64,000 nt of DNA from Dicaeum eximium (taxonomy: Eukaryota > Chordata > Aves > Passeriformes > Dicaeidae): NCBI GenBank assembly GCA_013396995.1, contig VWZP01008303.1, forward strand, positions 383,176 through 447,175. The letters run 5' to 3'. Positions 37,001 through 49,905 of the stretch are shown here, in pieces. Within the stretch, counting starts at the first letter, position 1; every line of letters starts with the position of its first letter. Position numbers and translations under genes: made by a program. Below the pieces are notes generated by a model that saw nothing but the letters and a program-made list of their open reading frames with translations, searched no databases and was not told where the DNA came from.

Positions 37001-38757
37001 GCACAGAAGTGTGGTCAAAGTGGGGTGCTCTTGGCTCAGACACCTGAACTAACCTGGCCCAACTAAACCTTTCTCCTGCCACTGAGTTGAGTTTCAGCAA
37101 AAGGACTGTCAAGTGTGAAGTCAGGCAGGAGAAAAAAAGGTGATCTGGACATGGCTGTTCACCCCATCCTGAGATACCAGGACATGGAGAAGGGCAGGGG
37201 AGCTGAGAGGCAGAACACTTAACACTGATGAGAAGAAACACGTGTTTACACAACCGACAATGATCCGGGGGAACAAGATATCACCGAGGGCAAAAGTTTA
37301 GCTGGGCTCAGCAAAAGGACCTGTGGTGTGTGGCAGGGTTACAGTCACAGGAGTTTCATTTCTGAGGAGTTTTTGGAAGGGTTATAAACGCTCAGGACTC
37401 TGAGAGCTCAGTGGATGGGGTTAGGGAAAAATCCTTTCCCCCAGCAAATTACCCCGTAGCTGCTGCCACAGGGACTTTGTGTCTTTCTTTGATGTGGCTG
37501 CTTCCAGAGGTGGATTGCCCAAATAACAGGGGGCTGCAGCCTCATGTAGCAAAACCTTCCTGAAACTCACAGGGACAAGTCCCTCCTCATACTCAGAGGG
37601 AGTATGAGACAGAGAAATTTGCAATACTTATAACTATCAAATATTCATAATTGTAATTAAAATAGTGACAGGGAGGTGGTGAGAGGGAAAGACAAGATTT
37701 TGTTTTCTTTCAGTTAAACAAATAATCCGCCAGACAAGTTGCAAAAATTAATGTCTCAGTGGTTTCATGCAAGCTTTTGCCATAGGTAGTCAATTCTCTC
37801 CAAGTTCCAAGGGCAACCTTGAGCACTTCCGAGTGCATCTGAGAGCAGACAAGGCAGGAAGAGAATAAAGTCAGCCCCAGGAGAAATGGGAAATCAAGCC
37901 AACCACAGGAGGATTCCCTGTCAAATGAGTCACAGGAGGCATCATTTTGAGCTCCCAAGGAGGTGACTTGTTTCCCTCCCACCTGGGCAAGAGAGACTGC
38001 AGTCCTGGCCAGGCAAGAAGGCAAGAATATGCAGATGCCTCAAATGGGAGTGAGGGGTGGTTCCAGTGGGTAAAATGGCTTTTTTGGAAATCAGCCATAC
38101 CTAGGAGGAGCTACCTGGGGTACTGCTACTGCAAACTGTACCCAAGACTGTCCATAACAAATATCCTGCTCTGCAAAGGCCAGTCATCAGCATACATTAA
38201 TCCCATCCAAACCAGGCACTGCACAAACCCAGGAAACCTACATGGGACACCTTCAGGTAGAGAAATGAGCATGTAACTAATCATCAGCAGGCCCTAATTA
38301 TATCCTGTCCCTAAATCAAATTGCATTTTACTTTGTAAGCTTGAAATACCTATTCCTTCCACATTTGTTTTTAACTGGAAAATCTTAAAGCACTGTTTTA
38401 TAATACAAAATAAGATTTCATTAGCAGCAAGAGCATATCAGCATATATACAAGTCACATTGGGAATTCCTGATTCAAGCTGATAAATAGTTACTCACCAA
38501 ATAGTTCTATTTCAGTCCAGGAAATTATTCATGTGTATAACTACTCACAAAAATGAGTAAGGTCCCAGCAAGAGCAAAAGTGAGCATTATTAGTAATTCA
38601 AAAGGAAGGGGGGGAAAATAATGGGTACAGGTTCTAAAATATAGGTACATTCTTTTGAGGAGCAACAAATAACAGCACTGTGATTATTACAGCCACACTT
38701 ATTGCCAGGCAGCTGGATTGCTTCCATTAGAAAATAACTTTGAAAAAAAGTACTGAT

Positions 38758-38848
38758 TTCAAGTGAGTTTGTACCCACTGTTGGTTTTAAATAATCATTT
38801 GCCTTCAAGTGAGTTTGTCCTGCTACTGGTTTTAAAAAACCTCTTGCC
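38758..38848. repeat. Imperfect 46-bp tandem duplication
   Basis: Both copies start TTCAAGTGAGTTTGT, share an ACTG(T)TGGTTTTAAA middle and end TTGCC. They have diverged in between, so the duplication is old. Confidence 0.85.
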
Positions 38849-39101
38849 AATCCTCTTTCAACAGGCAGAGTTCCTTCCTCTCAGCCACGGTTATAAGGCT
38901 TTAGGAACTGTAAACAACATGTAGCATATAAAAAATATGTTTCACCTCTAGAGAGCTGCAGAAACCTTAAGGAGTTACTCTTCATGCCGTCCCTCCCCAG
39001 CAGAAACAAGTAAGATGTGATTGAGGGAGGCTATGAGAGAAATTTCAATGAACTTGCAGGGTAGGATAAGAAACCTGTCTGTCAGTCCCACGAGAGTCAG
39101 T

Positions 39102-39133
39102 GCACACACTCACACACACACACGCACACACCC
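39102..39133. repeat. (CA)n microsatellite
   Basis: An interrupted CA dinucleotide run on the plus strand just before the CpG-rich block of intron 1. Confidence 0.9.
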
Positions 39134-39288
39134 CATCTTGCAAATCCAGATTTGTCACATGAAAATCGTCCCCCCAGCACACACCGTGTGTGACACAGCA
39201 GCAGCAGCTAACCCAGTCCTGAGATTGCTCTTCTTTGTTTTTCTGCCGGACCCATTCCCTTGAACTTTTGCAGGATGAGTTCTCTCAC

Positions 39289-39640
39289 CTGAACGCCAGC
39301 GGGGAGCGGGGGCTCCGCTCCTCAGCTCTGCCGGGGCAGCTCCGCTCCCGAGCCCGCAGTGACACTACGCTGGCACTTGGTCACCGGGCTCACCGCAGCC
39401 ACATTCTTCTTTCGTCCCGGAGAAACAGAGAGCAGTGGTGGCCGTGCCTCTGACACACAGGGAAATGATCAGCCGGGAGCAGAGGAGAGCCTCCCTCTCT
39501 CCTGGAGCGGGCGGGCTGGGGTCGCGCAGCATCCTCCGCTCTCAGCCGCGGGCGGCACCGCCACCCACAAATACACCCGGGCACCGCAGCAAAGCCACGC
39601 ACCGGGGCTTTCCTCACAGCTCCCAGCCAATAAAGAGTGA
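39289..39640 (-). promoter_or_regulatory. CpG-rich block in NDP intron 1 with a splice donor; possible alternative first exon
   Basis: This is the only clearly CpG-rich block in the window outside coding exon 3. On the minus strand it ends at a consensus donor, GTTCAG|GTGAGA (exon end 39289). An inverted CCAAT box (minus-strand ATTGG) lies near 39627-39631 upstream, a plausible promoter spacing. It could be an alternative NDP first exon spliced to 29522, or an unrelated CpG-island promoter. No coding exon is recognised in it. Confidence 0.35.
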
Positions 39641-40389
39641 ATGTTAAATCTGTCCTAATCCACAGCCAGCGCTGTCCGGTCCATTGGAAAGCTTTGCGGA
39701 AGTTTGCGTAAATAATAATGTGCGAATTATGAGTGCTGCCGCGAAGCGTGAGACACAAAGCTAGAAATAAATATTGCCTGTTGTTTCAAATTATTCTGAG
39801 CGCTAAAGCAGATGACTGGCAAGGGAACAGGAGGCGTGAGTAGTGATACAAGTAAACAGTCCAACTTTAAAGTAGCAGGCTTGCCCGTGTTCACACAAAG
39901 GGTGCTGGCGATACCAGCGCTCTCTCGGTGAATTCAGGCAGAGCCCAGCATGTCCACTCACTCCAGAGCCACACAGCTGTGACCAGCACAGAGCTGCACG
40001 CTGGAGCAGCCTGCTTACAAGAATAGGTGCTCAGCCAAGTTGCTGAGAAGCACCCTGGGCCACCTATTTGGCCACATACAGGCAATCTTCAGGCAGGAGA
40101 TAAGGACACAAGGATAAAGAGACACAGGGTCTAGAGCTGTGCTGATTCCATTTACACACAGTTTGATTTTAAAAAAGGTACAAGGAGACCATTTCTTTGT
40201 CAGATAAAGAGATTAAGCACTCAGTTTAAGTCCATGTAATATTCAAAATCTGCAGGAATCTCTTATTTGCATGCTTACCTTTGGAAAGTGCACCACTCCT
40301 TCCTTCCCTCGAACACTTCAGAGAGCTAAAAGAGGTCCTGTTACTTCCAGATGCTTTTGTTCTTCTGTCCCTCCGTCACATGGCTTGCC

Positions 40390-40396
40390 TTTTATA
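40390..40396 (-). promoter_or_regulatory. TATA box, candidate NDP core promoter
   Basis: On the minus strand this reads TATAAAA followed by GG within AAATATAAAAGGC. It lies about 110 nt upstream of the exon 1 donor and would place a start near 40360-40368. A weaker TATA-like element (ATATATG in minus sense) occurs at about 40492-40498, beyond the CT tract. Which of the two is used cannot be told from sequence. Confidence 0.4.
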
Positions 40397-40428
40397 TTTG
40401 CAACACACAAAAGTTAGGGCTGTTGTTT

Positions 40429-40461
40429 AAGAGAGAGAGGGAGAGAGAGGGAGAGAGGGGG
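40429..40461. repeat. CT/GA-rich tract in the NDP exon 1/promoter region
   Basis: Interrupted (GA)n/GAGG on the plus strand, CT-rich on the NDP strand. Human NDP exon 1 contains a CT repeat in its 5' UTR that is reported to influence expression. This tract is at the equivalent place relative to the exon 1 donor. A (CAG)6 run follows at 40507-40524. Confidence 0.7.
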
Positions 40462-40524
40462 AATGTCAAATGGAAAAGTGCCATTGCAGTCATATATCAA
40501 TCAGGGCAGCAGCAGCAGCAGCAG

Positions 40525-43500
40525 CTCGCTGGCAAATGGGAATTCCACAGAAATGTGAAGCTCTTGTTATCTGAGAAATCACAAAACACCACCAGCCAAG
40601 CTCCCCTCTGCAGGGACTTCTTATTATTGGCAAGCCAGGAAATAGAAGGAAATGTAGGTGCTTTAAAAATTGCTGTTATTGTTTCAGATCTGGAGATAAG
40701 GACACTGTGGCATGTGTAAGCCAGTGGAATATAAATCCTGAATCAAATTCCTTCCTAAACAAATGCACCATGTGCAAGATAAAGCAAACCACTGAGAAGC
40801 AGGGTAATGGAGCTAAGTGAAGAATCTGACAGTAATGATTCAAAGAATTTGATAACTGTTTGCACTTGGAAAGTATCCATAGAAAAACTACCTGCTCCCT
40901 GGATTACTCATTAATTTCCTTTTTTTTTTTTTCTGACCAGTTTTACTTAGGCTTTTTTTTAACTGTGATTGATCTCAGATATCCTTAAGTCAAGATGTGC
41001 TGCTACACTACAATTGGTCAACTAAATCATCTGACATTCCCTGGCTCTCCAGTTGGATAAGCAGGCAAGCATTTTCTGTATAAATACTTCTCTGCAAATC
41101 TGCAGTTCTCCTGCTTCTGACAACCTGCCCTGAAATACTGAAGTTTCTGTCAAACAAACTCAGAATTTTGCTCAGAGAAGAAAACATTGCCTTTCTACTT
41201 TACACACCTTTCTCTGAAGAAGGCCATGTTTGAAAGTTATCCTTAAAATATTTTATAAAATGTTATGAGTGTATGAAAAAAAAAAAAAAAAGAAAAAAGA
41301 AAAGAAAAAAAAAAGTCCTGAGAGGCTGAAGGCAGGCTCCATGGCAGGCTCCATCCACTGGAAAACCCCACTTACAATGAGCACATCCCAGCTCTGGATG
41401 CACCAAACCCTCTTCTCCACAGAGGAGGGTGTTTCACTTCCCTGTGGAGTGCCCCCTAGTCACTCTGCAGGATTATGGGAAGCATGGACCTCAGCTAGTT
41501 AATTAAAAAATAGGCAACATAGCTGGCCATTCACAAGCTGGATCTGTTCAGAGGCACTGGCCAGCAGATGGACAGGGCTCTGTGTCGATTGTGTTTGAAC
41601 TCTGAAGGAAAGTTGGTATTTGATGGATGATGTTATTAGCTAAATGTCTTATGTGGTATAAGATCAAAGAACAGATGGGAATTATGCCTTAAAAATAGAA
41701 TAATCTAAAAGGAGAATGGCTTTTAGAGGAGTAATCATCATGGAAACAGTAAAGGAGAGCCATTCTTTGGCTTGCTTTGCTGCACAGCCGGGTTTGACTG
41801 GTGGGATAAACAAACAACCCACTAAGGACCAAAATTCTGAAGATGTCAGGTTTGCTGCACGTTTTTCCCCTTCATATTCAGTGTTTACATTGTTTTGACT
41901 CTTGAGTCAACCTTGTGTTTCTCTCCCTGCCCAAATGTGTCCCAGCTCTCTGTTTCCTCACAGATGCCACTGAGGTCACCCAGGGTGGGTGGTGGCAAAG
42001 CTGATCAGCACCTTCCCCTCTCTGTAACCACAGACTGACACTGCTGCTCTGGCAGAGCACTCACCTTGCACAGAGAAACTACACACAGCAACCTTTTCTA
42101 ATTTAGCCAACACCCCCCTTTAAAATGAAGGCTATTGGCCCTTTGGTCATTGTGCTGCTGTGTTGGCTGTCTTCTTCCACTGGCAAGAAAGTGATTTAAA
42201 TACTCTGGTTGCTTCCATTAAGAACCTCCCACGTGCAAGATGAAGCAGCTTCTGGATGAAATCCTCCAGGAGACAGTAGATATCCTACTTAAGGTCCTTA
42301 TTGAAAATGGTACTTTAGGGTTTTTTTACTGGCACCACTTAGGCTTATCTTTGTGCCATCTGCAGGTGACAATGTCTGCTTTTTTTTTTTTTTTGTTGGG
42401 TGCTAAGCATACTCAACAATTATCAATAATTCCTCAAACAGTGATATTTTTGAGATTTAGTGCTCAGCCATTTGCTACCACAACATAAATTCTGAGTACA
42501 GGAAGATCAGCAAAAGTGACTTTCAATTTTTTTATCTTCAGCTTCCAGGCTCTGTTTGGCAGCCAGTGGAAGTTAATCAGCAATTAATTGACTGCACAGC
42601 CTGGTGACTTATAAACTGACACTCTCATTTGTGGCCTTCTGAATGAACTTGCACATGATCACAAGCACAAAAGTAGAAACATTTAATGGAGCCTCCCCCC
42701 AACTCAGGAACACTGTGGCCCATAACTTTTTCATAGCTGCTCATAAATCTTTAGCCTCTCTCAAATGCTCTGTCTTAATCCCACCCAGAAAACCAGACAT
42801 TTTGAAGAAACAAATAAAAGCAGAAAGAACAGGAGCTCAGAGCTCAGTTTTCAAAGACCACTAGACATCTGAGATGACCCCAGATATAAGATAATATTTC
42901 CAGAAGATTTAAGGTATTCTGCTCCCGTCAGTTCTAAACTGAGTTCCCTTCAGAAGAGGCTTATCTCATTTAGAAATATTGGCCTGAAAACTATATTTAG
43001 GCTCTTCCAGAAGCAAATGTAGGGTTTCCATTCCAAATTACTTTCAGTACAGGCACAATTCAGATTGATATCAATAACAGTTTTTCTCTCTGTAAACAAC
43101 TATAGATATTCTGCTGACCCAGTTGAACTAAATATATGTATATTAAAAAAAAAAAATAGAGAATCAGGTGAGATGAATCCCTTCCTTGTAGTGTCAGGAT
43201 GTAATTTTGAAGAGATGGAGATCCACTACTTCATAGAGTTCTACCAACCTCCCTAGTTCAATCTCCATAAAATGCATTGGAGACTTTCAACCCTATTCTT
43301 TATTCCACCATCACTATCTGACCTACAAGACTCATGTTTGTCCTCAGAAAACATTGGACTACATTAGCTGCAGTTCAGTGGGACCCAAATGTTTGCCCTG
43401 CTGGCATCATCAACCTCATGTTCCTTCTTCAAAGGAGCAGGATTCCACCTCTCCATCACTCATGTGTTGTGAAATGCATTCAGACTTGTGCAGAAAACTC

Positions 43501-46500
43501 AATATTTCATTTTCATCTTAAGGATTTCCCAGTGCTGCCACTTCGTAGTCTCCCCCAGGGAATTTTGACACTCTGAGACAGCAGGGAATAGACCTCAAAA
43601 TCATCAAACATGCTGTCAGAACAGGCATTTCTTGGTATCTGTGCTGGTTATGTCTGAAAAGACCAGGAAAGAAGTGCAAACACAAGGACAATCATTAAAT
43701 GTAGATACACACGCACGGACATAAACATTGCACCCTTTTGCTGGAAGCAGTTGGAGGGAGTGGGATGCACAGGAATGCAGTTCAGGGAAAGGCCATGCTT
43801 TGTTTCATTATTGAATTGATGAAGGAGGGTTTGTATTTGGGGTTTGGCCATCAGTATTCCTCTCATAGTTGTGAATGTAGGAGGAACTGAAAGCATTGTA
43901 ATGGCAATCTGCAGCAACAAAAAAATGTAATACTTATATAATAAATTTATACTTTCTATATGTAAGAGGTACTCAGAATTCTTAGAGGAAGTATTTTCCA
44001 TCCTTTTAATAATAAAAATAACTATTAGGCAAATAATATTCCCAATAAATAAAACTACATAACTACATACAGCCATGAAGGAGCAGGTGGCACAGAAGTC
44101 TGTTTTGACACTCAATGCTTTTCATCTTTCTCCCTCTGGTGCTTTATCTCAGACTTTTAATGCAAGGATATTTAAATACCTAAACACACATAATCTTGTG
44201 TAAACTAAATGGGTCTCTTCTTTCAATGTTTATATGTGTTAATGAATCTGTGTGGTTAAGAAACAGTAAATGGAAATGTTTATTCAGTAATTTACACAAA
44301 TCCTGTTATTACAGCGAGGCTCCCATCATCTGGGGATAAGGCTGCTATGGAGAAGTCTGTGGAAATTAGGTCTAAATTATATGCTTATTAATTTTAAGAC
44401 AGAAAGACATATTGCCTGTGGGCAATACTTAGCCTTTAGTCTGACCTGAAGTTGGTGTCCCCCTGGCTCCTTCAGCAGGAAGAAGCAGCTGGCCAGATGG
44501 GGCCACCTCCTCTGGAGTGTGCTGCTCACAGGGCACGAATCACTGTGGACTATCAGTGCTTAAAAAAGACAGGCTGAGGAGCCTGACAATGCAAACAATG
44601 TGCCAAGGGGAGCTCCTGGATGAACAATGCCTTGGCCATGTCTGGGGGAGAGGCAGGTGATGCTGTGGCATGGGAAGGTTTCCATGAGAGATCGGGGCAC
44701 ACAAAGCCACAGCCCTGCACTCACCCAGAGCCCCGATGGACACTTTGTGCAGGACAAGTGAACAAGCCTGGATTCCCAGATATTTTTTCCCTATGTCCCT
44801 CATGGTTACCCACTCAGGTTTTCCCCTATGTAGCCATCAGCTCCGTGATCCCCACATCTCTTGATTATGTGGATTTAAGCCTTTGCTCACTCCCACAATT
44901 TTTTCAACTGCTTTTATAGCCCCTTTTAAAGAGCCTTTTTAAGGACTGCTGGCTGAGCAAGGGGCAGCACACCCTCACTGAATAGCAAACACATCCTGAG
45001 GCTTCTTGCCTCCTCAGGCTGCAAATTGTGGGGGCTTTGGTTTCCCTCTGCAGGACAGCAATATGATGCAACATTCCTGCCCAAGCACCACACCTCCTCA
45101 CATGTCCAAGAAATTGTCCAGAAACTTAGTTTTCTCTGTGAGACCTCAGCCTTGCTGTTAAAATTGATTTAATTTGAGCAGCTGGATGAAAAGCTGCAGG
45201 GAGACACTGACATCAGGGCCAAGAGACAAAAAGCAACTCAGTTCCATGAGAAATTTTTGAATAAGAGAGTAAGAATATTTGTTCTACCTTCAGGCTGCTG
45301 AAAGGTGGAGTCCCTTTTCTCTAGAAGAGACTGTTGTCATCCTGATCCCTGTCCCCATCCCCTTTGGAGCAACAGGCTGCACCTCTCTGGTGTCCTTTGC
45401 CACTACTTTACACCTCATGGAGAAGGAAAGCTACTGTGTTTCCCTGAATTTCAACTCCACGGATCAGCAGTTCTGCAGACACTTGTGAGGTTTATCCACC
45501 CCTCCTGAAGGCAGCTGTCTCAGTTTGGGCTGGGCTCCTCTCTCTGTCACTGGAAATCACACACAGGTCCTGCCTGCAGGGCTGCTCATTTTGCTCGTGA
45601 TGGGAGGAGGTGGAATTGCCTCTTGGCAGTATCTGCTTATCTCCATTAATAACAAAAAGAGCCAAGAGTCAGCTTGATTTAGTCATCCAGCTGCTGAACA
45701 CCTTGGTTAGGGCAGATGAATTCCACCTTCAAGGTTGTTTCAAATTGTCTTGTAAGCATATGAAGTAGATGCTTAACCTCCCAGCTAACAACCTGCACTT
45801 GCAGCTAGGTCAGTGTTAAATATCACACTTCTGTCCAAGGCTGCAGGGAAGTTTTGCATCAAACACTGCAGGATAATGGCACCTGATGGCAATTTGCAGC
45901 ATATGTCTTCCACCTGATAGAGAGAGAAAGGATCTCTCTGTGAAAAATTGTAAAATGTCAGAATTTATCTGAGTACCAAAGGATGTGGAAGCTTGCATGT
46001 GGAAATTTCTCCAGCATTTGTATCTCCACATCCCCACATGGGTGATGTGTGCTGCACCTTGGGCATCAACACTGATCTCTCTACCCCACTGTCCCAAACC
46101 ACAAACAATAACATTTCTGCTATTCCTGTCCTCAGTGTTTCTCAAGAGGTCTGAGTTTGTCAGAAAGTCCTAAACAGCACCAAGTGGCAGGGCTGGAAGT
46201 TTTGCATGAATACAAAGTGGGGTTAAGGATTCTAAATGTGGTTTGAAGCAGCTTCCCTCAGCAAGGGTCAGATCCTGAGGGCTCCCTTGAAGCTTGCTTG
46301 TCACTGAGCATCAAACTGCAGCCTCATTTCTAGGATGCTTTGCACAAGATAGAGAAAACTCTGAGGTAGCAGGAATATCTCGACTCAGTTGAAAAAAGCA
46401 TCATTGCCTTCCTCAGGATAATATCAAGTTATGATTGTGGTTTGAACAACATTTCCAAAATGGCAAAAACCTACCCATAAATATGCTTAGAGCTGTAAAA

Positions 46501-49500
46501 CTGACCTGGCAAGACACAGCCAGCTACTAACAATAGCAACCTTTTTTTATTGCAGTCTCCTGCCAATACCCACACAATATTATTTCCTTGCAGTAAAAAT
46601 GCAATAAGCAAAGTGGAGAAGATGTTTTTCTATGCTATGTACCATGAAAAATTAAAGTGAAATCATTTGTCTATGACTCAGGTTTGTGTGGCCACTCCCT
46701 GTGCAACACCTCATGTTTTAAAAGGAAGCTCTAAATGAAATTCAGGCTCAGCTAGCCAGTTTGGGTTAAATCTGCAGGGCAGCTCATCGTATGGGAAGTT
46801 GCTGAGAAGAAATGCTATTTAGAGCAGGAAATTGGTGATTCATAATTGACATTAACTCCAGTTACCCTCCAACGTTCATGCTGTACTTCATGTGAAATTA
46901 TTATAAGGAAAGAAAGGCCATTCCCTTGAGCAAGTTCGAGTTAATGTTTAGGAAACCATTTAAGTTATTACTAGGACAAAAGTCATTACAGTGGAATGGC
47001 CAAATGCTCAGACTGGGTCCTGCAAAGCCTGTGCATTTTAATACCTCTTTGCAGGCAGCTCTTCAGACATTTGGTCATTTTGGCCAATTCAACGAAATCC
47101 TGACTTTGCCACTGTCCCAGTCAAATCTCCCACCTACTGGACAGAGCCAGAAACAAATCCTTTTTTAGCATTAATTGCACTGAAATCCATGCTGGTGTCC
47201 AGTTTCACACCCTGTGACCCTGGAGGAACCCTTGGAGGAGGTGGGAGCAGAGCCACAAGGACGTGCCCACACCTGGGCAGCTGCAGGAGGACCTGGCCTC
47301 AAGGCAATGTTGGGCCCAGGCTGGCAGACACCAAAACTGCAGAATGATGCAATTCAGACAATGGAATGAGACAGCCAGGGGCTGGGCCCTCACCTAATGA
47401 AAACCAGCAATGCTCTGTGGCTTTTGCTGTGAGCTGTGACCTTGCACCAGGGGCAAATCAGGTGCCACCACTGCCTGGTCCTTGGAAGCTGGGTGCTTTG
47501 CCTCTTGCTGTCCTCAGCAGAGGTGAAGCTCTCTGAAGTTCCTCAGAGTACTGCTCTTTATTCAGTCTAAAAGGACATATGAACTTAATTATTCCACCAT
47601 GACATTAGCCTAGAATAAGGAATTAAGTAGATCTTGTTATGGATTTTGGTGTGAGTAAAGCTTTGGCATCTTATGCAATTTTTAATGATTTTGGTTTTTT
47701 CTGAATAGAAGTAGAAATATTTTTCTAATATATAATATGTCTGAAACTGCTAGTGTAAATCAGAGGCAGGCTTCAGGTAAAGAAAGAGATTAAAGACTCA
47801 TACAGTTATAAATTTAAGTACCTCTGAGCTTGAGAAAAGCACTTTAAAGCAGTGCCTCATTATTACCTTTAGAAAAGAGGGATTTGGATTCCTCTCTACA
47901 AGGAGAGATGCTCTGCAGCCCCAGTGCTGTGCATGACCAAGGACCCCAGAAAAAAAGCCAGTTACTCTCCACAGCTGGCCAAGTTCCTGGGGTCCCACCA
48001 ACTGCAGTGGATGCTCAGGGCACAGAGAGGTGACAGGTGACAGAAAGCCAAAGCATTCACCTTCCTCTTTAAGCTGCTACTCGGGCTGTGATAAGTGAGA
48101 CAACAGTAGGTTTTTTTTTAGGGGGGTAGCAGGAGCCTCAGCACCCAGCCTCGGGAGCAAAAAAACTGAGAAACATTTTTTGTGTGAGACCAGAGGTGCA
48201 AAAAGTCCTGGCAGAGCTGAAGCATGCTGGAGTTGAAAAGGATACCAGAAAAGGATACCAGAAAAGGGTATAAACTGTAGTGTACTGAGAGTGATCATGG
48301 TAAAGGGTGAGAGAGCTTGCAAGGCAAAGGCAGAAGAGGCAGGAGAAAGAGCCATTCATTGGTGATGCCAAATAATCTTCAGCTCTGCTGGGCAAAGGAA
48401 TCATTGTAGAAATGTGAGTCCTGTGGCTCATCTGAAAGTAAAAAGATAAATAAGGGGTTATCAATCAGAGGCTAGAAACAGGAAAGTTTGCCCTCACTTA
48501 GCAGAGCCAAAGCTACAGCACAGCTCCAGGAGCTTCAGGAACACACCCCTGGCAGGAGCCTCTCTTGGAATTACTGCCTGGGTTAGAACTTGGAGGCTAC
48601 TGCAAGAAGCAGAATTAACTCTGGAGCAAGGAGCTAGGACTTCCCAAGCAAAAGAAGTCAATCAGAACAGGCTGAGGTTGGTGCAAGGATACCCAGAGAA
48701 TGAAAAGAGCCCTGAAATGGGGGGCAAAGCCCAGTCTGCTGCAGTGGGACACACTGAAAACCAAATATCATGTACATACCTTGGCAAGCCACAGCTGAGC
48801 TCAGCATTTGGGAAAAGAGTAACAACAGATTACCTTTTCTGGGAAAGAATCAACATGAACCTGTGGTGCACAGCAAGGGAGAGGAGGATGGTGCCAGCAC
48901 ACCATTAGGGGCAAGGGGCTTATTTACAGGAGCCATGAAAAATGCTGTGGGGCAAGATAAAAGGACAGCCAGCCCATGGGCAAATGGCAATAATCAATTT
49001 TCAGCTGGACAGAGCTGCACAAGCTGATAAGGGTCTGACAGGGTTACGAGCACTGAGAGAAAAGCTACAGGCAGCACAAGGGAGGAGAAGAAAGGGCTCA
49101 GAAGGACTGTTCCTCACTGAAAGAGATAAAGGCATGTGCAAATGAAAGACAGAGTTCACAATAATGTCAGGGATTTTTAAAATGTCACATCCTTGATCTC
49201 ACCCCCAGGGTGAGCACAGTGGATCAGAACAGCAGAAATGCCTGGGGGACTCCTTGAACTGCACAAGAGAGCACAGAAACACCTCAATGTCCCCTTCTCC
49301 ACAGGGGTGGCTGGAGCCTTGCACCCCCAGCCCAGGGTGGGGTTTGAAGCACATTGCTGTGAGAATCAGTGGTCCAGGGAGAAATTCAGCTCTGGAGACA
49401 CTCCACATCCATCCACGGGAAGAAATGTTGCTTCCTTGCAAATAAGGAGAATTAAGTAATTATGTGAAGTTACGAGGGCAAGTCTTCCTCTCTGCCCAGA

Positions 49501-49534
49501 GGGAATGGCTTCCAGGAGACAGCTGAGAGCACAT
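40525..49534. other. Intergenic, upstream of NDP; no gene seen
   Basis: AT-rich. It contains an A/GAAA-rich run at 41275-41314, a poly-T near 42381-42394, a poly-A near 43145-43156 and a short 13-bp repeat (AAAAGGATACCAG) at 48236-48266. The longest frame, 155 codons on the minus strand at 43648-44115, has hydrophobic stretches but no recognisable domain and is of a length expected by chance in AT-rich DNA of this size. Confidence 0.5.
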
Positions 49535-49905
49535 AAAACACCTGACACACCAAGGAGTGTCTGGTATTGAGGGTCCAGAGGAGGGACAGGAAGATGATTA
49601 GAGGGGTGAAACACCTCTCACAGGGGAAAAGGCTGAGAGAATTGGGATTGTTCAGCCTGGAGAAGAGAAGGCTCCAAGGCAACCTTAGTGCAGCCTTTCA
49701 GTGCCTGAAAGAGATTTAAACTGGAAAGGAACTTTCAAAAGGGCATATAGGGATAGGACAAGGGGTGATGGCTTTAAACTAAAAGAGGGTAGGCTTAGAT
49801 TATATATTAGGAAGAAATTCTTTGCTGTGAGGGTGTTGAGGCATTAGAATATACTGCCTAAAGAAGGGCACAATATATTGTGGGTGTTTCATCCCCTCCT
49901 CAGTT
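49535..49905 (+). mobile_element. CR1 LINE 3' fragment, plus orientation
   Basis: Contains CR1 hallmarks in order: TTCAGCCTGGAGAAGAGAAG, GCAGCCTTTCAGTGCCTGAA, GGACAAGGGGTGATGGCTTT and AGGAAGAAATTCTTTGCTGT, then GAGGCATTAGAATA. This is the end of ORF2 and start of the 3' UTR. The final terminal repeat is not preserved, and similarity fades after about 49900. Confidence 0.9.

Larger units (their letters stand above)
29523..40278 (-). other. NDP: NDP intron 1
   Basis: An intron of about 10.8 kb between the probable exon 1 donor (GTAAGC) and the exon 2 acceptor (TTATTCCAG). It contains an AT-dinucleotide tract (32169-32228), a poly-A run (about 33806-33820), a 25-bp duplication (34016-34065), a 46-bp duplication (38758-38848), a (CA)n run (39102-39133) and the CpG-rich block at 39289-39640. 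No coding exon was recognised. Confidence 0.6.
21016..40470 (-). other. NDP: NDP (norrin) transcription unit, three exons
   Basis: This is the whole inferred gene on the minus strand. It has a non-coding exon 1 (about 40470 to 40279), exon 2 (29522-29168: 5' UTR and codons 1-58) and exon 3 (from 22363: codons 59-133, stop and 3' UTR). Intron 1 is about 10.8 kb and intron 2 about 6.8 kb; both have GT-AG ends. The three-exon plan, with an untranslated first exon and the start codon in exon 2, is the plan of human NDP. The coding part is certain from the translation. The exon 1 position and both transcript ends are inferred from splice, TATA and polyadenylation motifs, so the outer limits are approximate. 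No other gene overlaps it. Confidence 0.85.
40279..40470 (-). other. NDP: Probable NDP exon 1 (non-coding 5' UTR)
   Basis: The 3' boundary is supported by a perfect minus-strand donor, CCAAAG|GTAAGC, at 40279/40278. Upstream of it lies a CT-rich tract (minus strand, 40430-40461), matching the known non-translated CT dinucleotide repeat of human NDP exon 1. The 5' end is not fixed. If the CT tract is transcribed as in human, the start site is near 40465-40490. A strong TATAAAA box at 40396-40390 would instead give a shorter exon starting near 40363 with the CT tract in the promoter. No ATG in this exon opens a long frame. Confidence 0.55.

Noticed and set aside
43648..44115. 155-codon minus-strand frame with hydrophobic segments, resembling a membrane protein
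   Set aside because: Its length is about what chance gives once in a window of this size. There is no known domain, and composition follows the AT-rich background.
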